Source: Marseilla massiliensis (GTDB taxonomy: Bacteria > Bacteroidota > Bacteroidia > Bacteroidales > Bacteroidaceae). Taken from it: a DNA stretch of 64,000 nucleotides. Of this stretch, positions 34,186 to 43,453 are shown in pieces; the first letter of the stretch is position 1, and the number at the start of each line of letters is the position of its first letter. The position numbers and the translations under genes were made by a program. The notes below the pieces were generated by a model that was not told where the DNA came from, did no database searches, and saw only the letters and a list, made by a program, of their open reading frames with translations. The DNA is taken from the NCBI RefSeq assembly GCF_016899955.1, contig NZ_JACJJL010000001.1:285174-349173 (forward strand). Reading direction: 5' to 3'.

Positions 34186-34253
34186 TTTGTGTTTCGCCCA
34201 ACTTGCCGTATCTTTGCATCGGATATGCAGCCGCGGCCGGCGCCGGGCTGCAT
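34186..34253 (+). promoter_or_regulatory. metK promoter and 5'-leader hairpin
   Basis: TTTG (34186-34189), a 19-nt spacer and TATCTTTG (34209-34216) match the Bacteroidetes promoter exactly. A hairpin with arms ATGCAGCC (34225-34232) and GGCTGCAT (34246-34253) starts at about the predicted transcript start, ~40 nt before the ATG. It does not resemble a SAM riboswitch that I know. Confidence 0.7.
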
Positions 34254-34291
34254 CGCGATATATAAACAACCAACATTACACAATACAAATT

Positions 34292-35584
34292 ATGTCATAT
34301 TTCTTTTCATCAGAATCAGTGTCGGAGGGCCATCCCGACAAGGTGGCCGACCAGATATCAGACGCCATACTCGACCAGTTCCTGGCTTACGACCCCAAGG
34401 CCCACGTGGCCTGCGAGACCTTCGTCACCACCGGTCAGGTGGTGATAATGGGCGAGGTGCACAGCTCCGAGTACATAGACCTGCAGACTGTGGCGCGCAA
34501 CACCATCAACCGCATAGGCTACACCAAGGCCGAATACCAGTTTGACGGCAACTCGTGCGGCATAATGACAGCCATCCACGAGCAGAGCAGCGACATAAAC
34601 AGGGGCGTGAGCCGCAGCGACGAAGACGAGCAGGGGGCCGGCGACCAAGGCATGATGTTCGGTTACGCCACCAACGAGACCGAGAATTACATGCCGGTGT
34701 CGCTCGACCTGGCCCACCTCATAGTGCGCACGCTGGCCGACATACGCAAGGAGGGCCGGCAGATGACCTACCTGCGCCCCGACGCCAAGAGCCAGGTGAC
34801 GGTGCAATACAGCGACGAGGGTGTGCCCGAGCGCATCGACACCATTGTCGTGTCGACGCAGCACGACGACTTCGTCGCCCCGGCCGACGCCAGCGAGGAG
34901 GCGCAGCTGGAGGCCGACAGGCAGATGCTGGCCTCGATACGGCGCGACGTCAAGGAGGTGCTCATGCCAAGGGTGAAGGCGCAGATAAGCTCGCCCAAGG
35001 TGCTGGCGCTTTTCGGCGACGACATAACATACCATGTCAACCCCACCGGGAAGTTTGTCATCGGAGGGCCGCACGGCGACACCGGGCTCACGGGGCGGAA
35101 GATTATCGTCGACACTTACGGCGGCAAGGGCGCACACGGCGGCGGGGCCTTCAGCGGCAAGGACTCGAGCAAGGTTGACCGCTCGGCAGCCTACGCCGCG
35201 CGCCACATCGCAAAGAACATGGTGGCGGCGGGCGTGGCCGACGAGATGCTCGTGCAGGTGAGCTACGCCATAGGCCGGGCCGAGCCAATGAACATATACG
35301 TCAACACCTACGGGCGGAGCCACGTGGCCATGAAAGACAGCGAGATTGCCGCCAAGATATCAACGCTCTTCGACCTGCGCCCGAGGGCCATCGAGCGCTC
35401 GCTCAAGCTCCGCCAGCCCATGTACAGCGAGACGGCGGCCTACGGCCACATGGGCCGCAAGCCCGAAACCGTGGTGAAGCGGTTTACAAGCCACTACCAT
35501 GAGGACAAGGAAATGGAGGTGGAGCTGTTCACGTGGGAGAAGCTCGACTGCGTTGAAGACATCAAGAGGGCGTTCGGACTCTGA
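34292..35584 (+). CDS. metK: S-adenosylmethionine synthase
   Basis: The ATG at 34292 gives [28 protein letters not shown], the universal MetK start; the upstream open frame is shadow. The 430-residue protein has all family blocks: [15 protein letters not shown], the phosphate-binding [15 protein letters not shown], and the C-terminal metal/potassium region. It makes S-adenosylmethionine from methionine and ATP. It is long compared with the E. coli enzyme, which is usual for Bacteroidales. The DUF4271 gene begins 2 nt after the stop. Confidence 0.97.
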   Translation: MSYFFSSESVSEGHPDKVADQISDAILDQFLAYDPKAHVACETFVTTGQVVIMGEVHSSEYIDLQTVARNTINRIGYTKAEYQFDGNSCGIMTAIHEQSSDINRGVSRSDEDEQGAGDQGMMFGYATNETENYMPVSLDLAHLIVRTLADIRKEGRQMTYLRPDAKSQVTVQYSDEGVPERIDTIVVSTQHDDFVAPADASEEAQLEADRQMLASIRRDVKEVLMPRVKAQISSPKVLALFGDDITYHVNPTGKFVIGGPHGDTGLTGRKIIVDTYGGKGAHGGGAFSGKDSSKVDRSAAYAARHIAKNMVAAGVADEMLVQVSYAIGRAEPMNIYVNTYGRSHVAMKDSEIAAKISTLFDLRPRAIERSLKLRQPMYSETAAYGHMGRKPETVVKRFTSHYHEDKEMEVELFTWEKLDCVEDIKRAFGL

Positions 35585-35586
35585 CA

Positions 35587-36606
35587 ATGCGCCAGACCGA
35601 CACCATAGCACCACAGCCTGCCGCGCCGGCTGCCGACACGGCGCCACGCGCGGCAGGCCATGAGCTGAAGCCCTATGAGGTGCTGCGCGCGCTGCCCGAG
35701 GGGGCCACGCCGGCGCAGCAGGACTCGGCCATACAGGCCGTGTTCCATCCCAAGCCCGTGCGGTACAGCTCGCGGCCCGACACGCTGCACCTGCCGGGGC
35801 ACGGCCCGGGGAAGAGCCTTGACGACGTGAGCCTGCCCGAATGTTACCGCGAGGGCTTCTTCGCACGCGACACGCTGTTCCACCCCGAGCTCGACGGAGG
35901 GAGGTATGGGGTGGCCGGCGACCCGGTGCCGCAGACCATGCGCGCCGACAACGTGGTCACGCTCGTGCTCCTGGCGTGCTTCATCATTGCCATGACCGCC
36001 ATATCCCGCTCCCGCAGGTTCATAGCAAGGCAGGCCAAAAGCTTCTTCTACGCGCCACGGGGCGAGGAACCCAGCATCACCGAGACATCTGGCGAGGTGC
36101 GCTTCCAGGCATTCCTCGTGCTGCAGACATGCCTGCTCTTCTCGCTGCTGCAGTATTCATACACGCTCAACTACATCGGCACAACGTTCGTGCTCGACTC
36201 GCCATACCAGCTCATGGCCATCTACCTGGCCTACTTCGTGGCCTATTTCATGCTGCGCGGACTGCTCTACACGGCTGTCAACACCACCTTCTTCGGGTGG
36301 CGGCGAAACCTGCTTTGGCTTAAGTCCCTGCTCTTCGTGACATCCGTCGAAGGGGTGCTGCTGTTTCCTGTCGTGCTGCTCATGGTTTACTTCGACCTGT
36401 CTCCGCATGGAGTGGCGTACAGCGTGCTCTTTATATTGATTATCGTTAAAATACTGACGTTTTATAAGTGTTACATCATCTTTTTCAGAGGGCTTAACGG
36501 TTTTCTGCAAATAATTTTGTACTTTTGTGCCCTCGAAACAGCACCACTGGCAACCTTATGGGGCGCTTTGGTAATAACAGGTAATTATTTGAAAATAAAT
36601 TTTTAG
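35587..36606 (+). CDS. DUF4271 family integral membrane protein
   Basis: The 339-residue protein has a Pro/Ala-rich N-terminus (~110 residues) and then several hydrophobic helices (VVTLVLLACFIIAMTAI, FLVLQTCLLFSLLQY, PYQLMAIYLAYFVAYFML, LLFVTSVEGVLLFPVVLLMVYF, and a C-terminal pair). This matches DUF4271, a Bacteroidetes protein that sits before hemD in many genomes. Function is unknown. It begins 2 nt after metK and ends 7 nt before hemD, so the three are one operon. Confidence 0.88.
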   Translation: MRQTDTIAPQPAAPAADTAPRAAGHELKPYEVLRALPEGATPAQQDSAIQAVFHPKPVRYSSRPDTLHLPGHGPGKSLDDVSLPECYREGFFARDTLFHPELDGGRYGVAGDPVPQTMRADNVVTLVLLACFIIAMTAISRSRRFIARQAKSFFYAPRGEEPSITETSGEVRFQAFLVLQTCLLFSLLQYSYTLNYIGTTFVLDSPYQLMAIYLAYFVAYFMLRGLLYTAVNTTFFGWRRNLLWLKSLLFVTSVEGVLLFPVVLLMVYFDLSPHGVAYSVLFILIIVKILTFYKCYIIFFRGLNGFLQIILYFCALETAPLATLWGALVITGNYLKINF

Positions 36607-36613
36607 CTCACCA

Positions 36614-37363
36614 ATGATTAAGAAGATTTTGGTTTCGCAGCCCAAGCCGAGCAGTGAGAAGTCGCCTTACTTTGACATTGCTTCCCGTTTCGGGGTGGAA
36701 CTGGTGTTCCGCCCGTTCATCAAGGTAGAAGGATTGACGCCAAGAGAATTCCGTCAGCAGAAAATAAGTATCTTGGACTACACCGCAATAGTGTTCACCT
36801 CGCGCCATGCCATAGACAACTTCTTCACGCTGGCTAAGGAAATGAGGGTCTCAATACCTGAAGACATGAAGTATTTCTGCGTTACCGAGACCATAGCCCT
36901 GTACATACAGAAGTATGTCCAGTACCGCAAGCGCAAAGTGTTCTTTGGAAACACGGGCAAGATAGACGACCTTTTGCCCACCATGGTCAAGCACAAGGGC
37001 GAGCGATACCTCGTCCCCATGAGCGACGTACACAACGACAGCGTGGCCAACCTGCTCGACTCGAAGAAGCTGACCCACAAAGAATGCGTGATGTACCGAA
37101 CCGTGAGCAACGACTTCACAAAGGAGGAGGTCGAGACGTTCGACTACGACATGCTCATATTCTTCAGCCCGTCGGGGGTCGACTCGCTCATAAAGAACTT
37201 CCCGGACTTCAACCAGGGCGACATCGCGATAGCCACGTTCGGGCCCACTACGGCCAAGGCCGTAAAGGATGCCGGGCTGCGCCTCGACCTCGAAGCACCC
37301 TCAGAGAAGTACCCTTCGATGACGGGAGCACTGCAGCACTACCTGCTCGAGAAGCAGGGATGA
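36614..37363 (+). CDS. hemD: Uroporphyrinogen-III synthase
   Basis: The 249-residue protein has the two-lobed HemD fold: N-terminal IKKILVSQPKPS and VFTSRHAIDNFFTLA, then FSPSGVDSLIKNF and IATFGPTTAKAVKDAG in the second lobe. It closes and isomerises hydroxymethylbilane to uroporphyrinogen III in haem synthesis. Sequence conservation in this family is low, but the Bacteroidetes version is clear from the blocks and from the DUF4271 neighbour 7 nt upstream. A 46-nt gap leads to rnpA. Confidence 0.9.
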   Translation: MIKKILVSQPKPSSEKSPYFDIASRFGVELVFRPFIKVEGLTPREFRQQKISILDYTAIVFTSRHAIDNFFTLAKEMRVSIPEDMKYFCVTETIALYIQKYVQYRKRKVFFGNTGKIDDLLPTMVKHKGERYLVPMSDVHNDSVANLLDSKKLTHKECVMYRTVSNDFTKEEVETFDYDMLIFFSPSGVDSLIKNFPDFNQGDIAIATFGPTTAKAVKDAGLRLDLEAPSEKYPSMTGALQHYLLEKQG

Positions 37364-37409
37364 CCCCAGCCGGATGCCTGCCGGCAGCCGGTGACAATAT
37401 AATAATGTT

Positions 37410-37808
37410 ATGCCTGACCCATCAAGCCACACGTTCAGCAAGCAAGAGCGCATGACCAGCCGCAAGCTTATGGAGCAGCTCTTCGCCGGAGGCCATCGTT
37501 CCATGGCGGCCTTCCCGGTGCGTGCGGTCTTCATGGAAATGCCCGCTGACAGCAAGATGGCGCCAGTCCAGGTGCTCGTGAGCGTCTCGAAGCGGCATTT
37601 CAAGCGTGCCGTGAAGCGCAACAGGGCCAAGCGCCAGGTGCGCGAGGCGTTCAGGCAGAACAAGCACATCATCTGTGACGCCTTACGGGAAAGGCCCGGC
37701 ACCGCCCTTGCCATCGCTTTCCTATGGCTGTCGGACTCGCTCCATGACAGCCGTAGCGTCGATGCGAGCGTGGCCTCTCTGCTGCGCCGTATGGCCGAGA
37801 AGCTATGA
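37410..37808 (+). CDS. rnpA: Ribonuclease P protein component
   Basis: The 132-residue basic protein carries the RnpA core: [20 protein letters not shown] near the start, then [26 protein letters not shown], where the RNR motif binds RNase P RNA. It helps the RNA subunit cleave tRNA leaders. Its last codons overlap yidD by 4 nt (ATGA at 37805). The hemD-rnpA-yidD order is common in Bacteroidales. Confidence 0.95.
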   Translation: MPDPSSHTFSKQERMTSRKLMEQLFAGGHRSMAAFPVRAVFMEMPADSKMAPVQVLVSVSKRHFKRAVKRNRAKRQVREAFRQNKHIICDALRERPGTALAIAFLWLSDSLHDSRSVDASVASLLRRMAEKL

Positions 37809-38059
37809 AGGCCACACCAGACCATCCTCTAAGGCTGCTGGCCGGGCTCGTGGGGAAGCTCCTTTGCCTCCCCATCGTGTTCTACCAGCGCTGCATCTCG
37901 CCCTTTACGCCGCCAAGTTGCCGCTTCACACCTACGTGTTCGGAGTATGCCAGGCAGGCCATCATCAAGCACGGGCCGCTCCGTGGCACGTGGCTGGCCC
38001 TGCGCCGCATCCTGCGTTGCCACCCGTGGGGAGGCAGCGGCTACGACCCCGTGCCGTGA
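37805..38059 (+). CDS. yidD: Membrane protein insertion efficiency factor YidD
   Basis: The 84-residue protein has the full YidD signature: [32 protein letters not shown], with conserved cysteines, then [12 protein letters not shown] at the C-terminus. It is a small peripheral membrane protein that aids YidC-mediated insertion. The ATG overlaps the rnpA stop codon, so translation is coupled. Confidence 0.96.
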   Translation: MKATPDHPLRLLAGLVGKLLCLPIVFYQRCISPFTPPSCRFTPTCSEYARQAIIKHGPLRGTWLALRRILRCHPWGGSGYDPVP

Positions 38060-38107
38060 AATGCCGCCGCCCGGTTTCGCATTCAAACGTCTTAAAACCC
38101 AAAAATT

Positions 38108-40093
38108 ATGCTTAGGAAACTTGTTTTTTTCGCGTTTTTGGCCGTCGCCGCAGCCTGCATGGCAGGCAAGAGGGTGGTGGCCGCGCCGCAGTTTGCCGTG
38201 AGCACTAATCCGAATTTTGTTGTTGAGGGCGTTGAACTGGGCGACACCGCCACGTTGTTGCATTGCGCTTTGCATCTTCCGGCAGGGTTCCGTTACAGCA
38301 TCGACGCCGGCAGCAGCCTGAAGGTTGGCGCTGAGCGGTTGGCGCTGAGGCGCGCGGAAGGCATCACCCCGGGGCGCAATGTACGCATGGACACAGCCAA
38401 GTGCAGCCGCTTTACGCTCGTTTTCCCGCCCGTGGCGGCCGATGCCGAGACCGTGGATTTCATTGAAGGCGAGTCGGAAGGGGATTTCCAGGTGTTCGGG
38501 ATAAGCCTTGCCGAAGGCCGCAAGCCCCACTATGAGGGCATGCCCGAGTCCGTTAGGGCAGCTGCGTTGAGCCCCGCCGATGCCGGCGGCGGCCTTCCTG
38601 TGCCTCAATGGAAGTATGGCAAGGCCACCATACGCGGCCGCCTGTACGGCTACCGCCCCGAGATGAATACAAAAATCAATCTGTTTCCCGGTCTGGCCAT
38701 CGACCCAAGACGCGACAACTTGATTGCGACAGCGGTGGCACCCGACGGCACTTTCTGCATCGAAGTGCCTATGTATGCAACGTGCCAGACCGTAGCGTTG
38801 CGCCTGAACGGCATCGGTTGCGATGTCGTGGTGCGCCAGGGAGGCACCTGCGAGGTGTATGCCGACCTCGTGGAAGGCAGCCACAGCGTTTCGCCAGCAG
38901 AGTGGGCTGCCACCGGCCAGGGCCGCCTCTGCGGTTTGAATCGCCTTTATTTCGCCGGCGACATGGCCGGTGTAAACAACCGGCTGGCCGATCCCGCTAT
39001 GCGTAAGCTCATGGATTCATGCGATTTCCGTATGGCAGAAGATAACCGTCCGGCCGATGGCGCGCTGTACTCTCCGCAGGACTATTGCGCAAAGGTGATG
39101 CAGTGGCACGCCGACAACCTCAAGGCGGCCGACTCCATCTGCCCGTCACGCTCGGCGATGGAGGTGATGCGGGCTGTCCAGACATACCATACCGTGTACT
39201 CGCTGATGTGGCGGGAAGGCTTCGTCGAGGCCGATGCCGAAGGCCGGACGCTCTTCGATAGCTGCATCTTCGACGCCTACCGGCAGCTTGGAATAAACGA
39301 CATGATGATGGCATACAGCGGCAGTTTCGACACCATGGCCAACTGTTTTCAATACATTCTCAACGGCGACACGGCCTACTTCAACAAGGTGAGCGGGATA
39401 TACCGCTCCGCCTCGCCCACTGCCGTCGACTCTGCAATGCAGGCGGTGCGGGCCTTCGACCGCGAATACCGTGCCGGCGTGTTCGGCTGGACCGACGGCC
39501 CGCTGTTCGACTTGATGCTCTCCGTCGACTTCTCCGAACGCATGAACCGGCAGACTCCGTTTGCCGACGAGCAGTTGAAGCTGCTCGCCAGCCAGCCCAA
39601 CGCCGCCATACGGGATTACTACCTGGCTCGCAACGAGGAGCTGAAAGCCGCGCTCGCCGCCCGCAAGGGCAACGGGACATACACCATGCACGCCGCTCCC
39701 GCAGGCAGCGGGGATGAAGCTTTGGCCGCCATAGCCGCCGAATACGCGGGCCGGGCGGTGCTCGTCGACTTCTGGGGAACGTGGTGCTTGCCGTGCCGAA
39801 GCGCCATTAAGCGCTTCGAGGAAGGCAAGGCCCGGTTGATGGAGCAGGGCGTGGCGTTTGTATATATCACCGACGACAAGTCGCCGGAAGACGAGTGGGG
39901 CAACATGGCCAGCGGCATTCCGGGCCACCACTACCGCCTCACCGGCGCCCAGACGGCCGACCTGTATGAGAGATACAAGCTCTCCGGCTGGCCCTCTTAC
40001 CTAATACTCGACAAAGAGGGCGAGTGCGTTTACAGCCGGACTGGCTTCCGCGAGAACGAGATAACAAACAAATTAAAATCAATTATACAATGA
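38108..40093 (+). CDS. Exported protein with C-terminal TlpA-like thioredoxin domain
   Basis: The 661-residue protein has a signal segment ([16 protein letters not shown]), a large N-terminal region (~residues 25-500) with no domain I recognise, and a thioredoxin-like C-terminus (~535-661). That domain has [21 protein letters not shown] (redox Cys560 and Cys563) and the cis-Pro region [14 protein letters not shown]. TlpA-type proteins reduce disulfides in the periplasm. The AAAC of the signal could be a weak lipobox. Its stop overlaps the tyrS start (ATGA at 40090), an unexpected coupling of a redox protein to a tRNA synthetase. The codon use is a little less GC-rich than in its neighbours. 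Confidence 0.82.
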   Translation: MLRKLVFFAFLAVAAACMAGKRVVAAPQFAVSTNPNFVVEGVELGDTATLLHCALHLPAGFRYSIDAGSSLKVGAERLALRRAEGITPGRNVRMDTAKCSRFTLVFPPVAADAETVDFIEGESEGDFQVFGISLAEGRKPHYEGMPESVRAAALSPADAGGGLPVPQWKYGKATIRGRLYGYRPEMNTKINLFPGLAIDPRRDNLIATAVAPDGTFCIEVPMYATCQTVALRLNGIGCDVVVRQGGTCEVYADLVEGSHSVSPAEWAATGQGRLCGLNRLYFAGDMAGVNNRLADPAMRKLMDSCDFRMAEDNRPADGALYSPQDYCAKVMQWHADNLKAADSICPSRSAMEVMRAVQTYHTVYSLMWREGFVEADAEGRTLFDSCIFDAYRQLGINDMMMAYSGSFDTMANCFQYILNGDTAYFNKVSGIYRSASPTAVDSAMQAVRAFDREYRAGVFGWTDGPLFDLMLSVDFSERMNRQTPFADEQLKLLASQPNAAIRDYYLARNEELKAALAARKGNGTYTMHAAPAGSGDEALAAIAAEYAGRAVLVDFWGTWCLPCRSAIKRFEEGKARLMEQGVAFVYITDDKSPEDEWGNMASGIPGHHYRLTGAQTADLYERYKLSGWPSYLILDKEGECVYSRTGFRENEITNKLKSIIQ

Positions 40094-41388
40094 CAAAGAA
40101 CTTTGTAGAAGAACTGAGATGGCGCGGAATGCTCGCGCAGATAATGCCGGGAACGGAAGAACAGCTCCAGAAAGAGATGACAACCGCCTATCTCGGCACC
40201 GACCCCACGGCCGACTCGCTGCACATAGGCCACCTCTGCGGCATCATGATGCTGCGCCACCTGCAGCGTTGCGGCCACAAGCCCATCATACTTGTGGGCG
40301 GCGCAACGGGCATGATAGGCGACCCCTCGGGCAAGAGCCAGGAGCGCAACCTGCTCGACGACCAGACGCTATACCACAACCAAGAGTGCATAAAGGCCCA
40401 GGTGGCCAAGTTTCTCGACTTCGATACCACCGAGCCCAACAGCGCTGAGATGGTGAACAACTACGACTGGATGAAAGACTTCACCTTCCTCGACTTTGCG
40501 CGCGAGGTGGGCAAGCACATCACCGTCAACTACATGATGGCCAAGGAGAGCGTGCAGCAGCGGCTGAACGGCACCGCCCGCGACGGACTATCGTTCACCG
40601 AGTTCACCTACCAGCTGCTCCAGGGCTACGACTTCCTGTATCTCTACCAGCACAAGGGCTGCAAGCTGCAGCTCGGAGGCAACGACCAGTGGGGCAACAT
40701 GACCACCGGCACCGAGCTGATACGCCGCACACTGGGCAACGAGGTAGAGACTTTCGCCCTCACATGCCCCCTTATCACCAAGGCCGACGGCAAGAAGTTC
40801 GGCAAGACCGAGACCGGAAACATCTGGCTCGACCCCAAGCGCACGTCGCCGTATAAGTTCTATCAGTTCTGGCTCAACGTCAGCGACGACGACGCCGAGC
40901 GCTACATCAAGATATTCACCAGCCTTGACCGCGAGACCATCGAGGCCCTGGTCGAGGAGCACCGCCAGGATCCGGGCCGCCGCACGCTGCAGCGCCGCCT
41001 GGCCGAAGAGGTGACGGTGATGGTGCATTCGCGCGAGGCGCTCGACGCGGCGATAGAGGCCAGCAACATACTCTTTGGCAAATCGACCAAGGACAGCCTG
41101 CTGAAGCTCGACGAGCAGACGCTGCTCGACATCTTCGAGGGCGTGCCGCAGTTTGACGTTGCGGCCGACCAGCTGGGCCAGCCCGCCGTAGAGCTCTTCA
41201 CGCAGGCCGCCCCGGTGTTTGCCAGCAAGGGCGAGATGCGCAAGCTCGTGCAGGGCGGCGGCGTGTCGCTCAACAAGGAGAAGCTGTCCGAGTTCGACCG
41301 CACTGTTACGGCCGACGACCTCATCGACGGCAAGTACCTGCTTGTGCAGCGCGGCAAGAAAAACTATTACCTCATCACGGTGAGGTGA
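40090..41388 (+). CDS. tyrS: Tyrosyl-tRNA synthetase
   Basis: The ATG at 40090 gives [24 protein letters not shown]. The 432-residue class I synthetase has the HIGH-type motif (SLHIGHL), the [10 protein letters not shown] tyrosine/adenylate block, the KMSKS-type KFGKTE, and a C-terminal S4 RNA-binding domain ([13 protein letters not shown]). It charges tRNA-Tyr. It is translationally coupled to the TlpA-like gene and is followed by a bidirectional terminator. Confidence 0.97.
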   Translation: MTKNFVEELRWRGMLAQIMPGTEEQLQKEMTTAYLGTDPTADSLHIGHLCGIMMLRHLQRCGHKPIILVGGATGMIGDPSGKSQERNLLDDQTLYHNQECIKAQVAKFLDFDTTEPNSAEMVNNYDWMKDFTFLDFAREVGKHITVNYMMAKESVQQRLNGTARDGLSFTEFTYQLLQGYDFLYLYQHKGCKLQLGGNDQWGNMTTGTELIRRTLGNEVETFALTCPLITKADGKKFGKTETGNIWLDPKRTSPYKFYQFWLNVSDDDAERYIKIFTSLDRETIEALVEEHRQDPGRRTLQRRLAEEVTVMVHSREALDAAIEASNILFGKSTKDSLLKLDEQTLLDIFEGVPQFDVAADQLGQPAVELFTQAAPVFASKGEMRKLVQGGGVSLNKEKLSEFDRTVTADDLIDGKYLLVQRGKKNYYLITVR

Positions 41389-41417
41389 CGCCATTGGCCG
41401 ACGAGGCCGTTTCTGAA

Positions 41418-41463
41418 AATGCGCGCGGGCTCCGCCACCGGATGCCCGCGCGCATTGTTTTTT
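41418..41463. terminator. Bidirectional terminator between tyrS and GH43
   Basis: A perfect 13-bp stem (41418-41430 with 41444-41456) is followed by GTTTTTTG on the + strand. On the minus strand an A/T stretch is weaker. It separates convergent genes. Confidence 0.8.
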
Positions 41464-41485
41464 GCCGCGTTGGCCGTGGGGCGGC

Positions 41486-42814
41486 TCAGTCCATCACCAC
41501 CACGTCGTCGATGCGCACGAATGTGCCCCGGCTGCCGTATACGGTCTTCGACTTGTCTGTCCAGTTCGGCCTGAAGCCCGTCACCGTCACGGTCAGCGTG
41601 TAGCGCCCCTCGGGCAGCCGCCGGCTCACGAAGCGCAGCCCTGTCGACGCCTTCTTGGCGTAGAAGTCTACCGTCTGGCTCTGCACGGTGCGCCCTTGCC
41701 CGTCGGTCACTCTCACCAGGGCATAGCCGCAGTCGGGGCCCAGTGTGCCCTTGAGGCCCACGCGGCAGCCGCTGAAGGCCACCGACATGGTGTCGCCCAC
41801 GGCGTCCGAGGCCCACCGGCGGCCCACAGGGTGCATGCCGATGTCGGCTTGCCGGCCTGTCTGCGGGTTCCATGCCTGCCACAGCTCGGGTATCGACATG
41901 CGCCCGTTTTCCATGGTTATGGGCATCCAGACGTATGTGGCAGCCGAGTGCTGCTTTGGAAACGACCACCTGTCGCCCATGAACATGGGCACCTGCCGGC
42001 CCTCTATCGTCAGCGGCAGCACGTAGGTTGTCTGCGAGTTGTGGGTCAGAGAGCCCTCGGGGCAGAACGGGCCTTGCAACTGCCACGGCCCCGATAGCGA
42101 CTTCGACGTGTGGTACATGTTGTCGTTGCGCTCCCAGCTCGTGGTGTGCGACGACAGCCAGTAGTAAGTGCCGTCGTGCTTGAACATGGCCGGCGACTCG
42201 CCTGCGCCCTTCACACCCGCCGTGAGGCACGAGTCTGCCGAGTGGAAGTCGGGTGCCAGCCGGTATATGTATCCGTGGTGCACGAGCAGGTAAGCCTGTC
42301 CGTCGTCGTCGACAAACGAGCCTATGTCCCACTTCCTTATCGGCTTGCCCTTGTATAGCAGCGGCCCGCGGAAGGTGTATTCGCCGTTTATGCTGTCGCT
42401 TGTGGCATAGGCCACGCACGGGTCTTTGTAGCGCAAGTCGTCAGAGTGCATCAGCATAACATACTCTCCTGTCTTCGGGCAGCGCATCACCTTGGGCCTC
42501 TCGCCCACGCGGCCGGGCCCCAGCCTGCCGCCGGCCTGCGTCTTGAGGGCTATGCGCTCGAACTTCCAGTCGACGAGGTTGGCCGACGAATAGCAGCTGA
42601 ACCCGGTGAAAGTGTTGGCGCTGTCGGTCTTGTTTTCGCCGAACATGTAGTAGCGTCCGCCGTCGGCCACAATGTTGGCCCCGTGGGCGCTCACCACGCT
42701 GTCGCGGTCGTCGTACCATGGCACACCGTTTATTATTGCCCCGGCCCCGGCCTGTGCCGAGGCCGCCAGGGGCAGCATCGTCGCTGCCGCGATTGTAGCA
42801 AGTTTCATTTTCAT
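41486..42814 (-). CDS. GH43 family exo-galactanase-like protein, exported
   Basis: The 442-residue protein has a signal peptide (MKMKLATIAAATMLPLAASAQA) and a five-bladed propeller with AHGANIVADGGRYYMFGENK, KWDIGSFVDDDGQAYLLVHHG, and GAGESPAMFKHDGTYY (catalytic Glu). This pattern resembles the galactan-active GH43 subfamilies (24/34-type) rather than arabinanases. The C-terminal ~110 residues (VGDTMSVAFSGCRVGLKG... to RIDDVVVMD) form a beta-sandwich like a carbohydrate-binding module. It would trim arabinogalactan. A -7-like CAAAGTTA (complement TAACTTTG, 42843-42850) with CAAG 20 nt further upstream precedes it. Confidence 0.82.
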   Translation of the reverse strand: MKMKLATIAAATMLPLAASAQAGAGAIINGVPWYDDRDSVVSAHGANIVADGGRYYMFGENKTDSANTFTGFSCYSSANLVDWKFERIALKTQAGGRLGPGRVGERPKVMRCPKTGEYVMLMHSDDLRYKDPCVAYATSDSINGEYTFRGPLLYKGKPIRKWDIGSFVDDDGQAYLLVHHGYIYRLAPDFHSADSCLTAGVKGAGESPAMFKHDGTYYWLSSHTTSWERNDNMYHTSKSLSGPWQLQGPFCPEGSLTHNSQTTYVLPLTIEGRQVPMFMGDRWSFPKQHSAATYVWMPITMENGRMSIPELWQAWNPQTGRQADIGMHPVGRRWASDAVGDTMSVAFSGCRVGLKGTLGPDCGYALVRVTDGQGRTVQSQTVDFYAKKASTGLRFVSRRLPEGRYTLTVTVTGFRPNWTDKSKTVYGSRGTFVRIDDVVVMD

Positions 42815-43031
42815 AGTTTGTCGTGTCGTAGGTTTGGTGGCGCAAAGTTACGGTTTTTGGGCCTCACGGCCAAGCCTTCGGCCCGAAAAGTGGCCTTGCC
42901 GGCGGTGGCGCGCCTGCCGGGTGCCCTTTGCTCGCCTGCGGCGCGCCACAGTCTGCATCGTCCTTTCCTCCGTGGCTCATGTCGGCTGCATGTCGGCTAT
43001 TTTCGCATCTCGCGCCGCCTGCGCAACACGT

Positions 43032-43148
43032 TGGCCCACAGCTGCTTGCGGCGCGGGCCACGCGGCGCTGCCAAACGGGCCGAATTGCAGTGTGAAACGG
43101 CCTGTCCGGGGCTGCCAAACGGGCCGTTTCGCCCGGCCGTACGGCCCG
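43032..43148. repeat. 22-nt phased palindromic array I (six units)
   Basis: Cores begin at 43032 (TGGCCCA), 43054 (CGGGCCA), 43076 (CGGGCCG), 43098 (CGGCCTG), 43120 (CGGGCCG) and 43142 (CGGCCCG), all 22 nt apart, the longest array in the window. The left flank motif CAGCTGCTTGCGGC (43039-43052) is 37 nt before the 43076 core. It lies in the 42815-43453 divergent gap between GH43 and the adhesin-like gene. No gene is seen there; TACATTTG at 43342-43349 is a possible -7 element for the rightward gene. Confidence 0.85.
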
Positions 43149-43453
43149 GCCGGTGGCTCTGTAAATATTGTTTACCGCCGTGCCGCCGCTGCCGCCAGCC
43201 TGCCGGCCGGTTGGCGTGCCGCCCGCGGATGCCTTGCCTCTGTCTGCGGCGAGTGCTTTGCAGACGGCCTAAAGCATTTGTTCAAAGGTAAAATGAAGTT
43301 AAAATTATTAGTCTAATTCACCTATTTATGGATTATTTTCATACATTTGCATAATATGATGTGCTCATGGACAGTCTGTCGGATGTAATGGGTTCTGGTC
43401 CGTCGGCGTTCTTGGGCATTGTTGTTTCACAGCAGAACCCGCTGCGCTTTTCT

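Noticed and set aside
34186..34291. SAM riboswitch upstream of metK
   Set aside because: No known SAM-I, II or SAM/SAH core could be matched; only a simple hairpin is seen.
43361..43453. N-terminal extension of the adhesin-like gene from 43361
   Set aside because: The signal peptide begins at the ATG at 43454; the extension lies downstream of the promoter but looks like leader.
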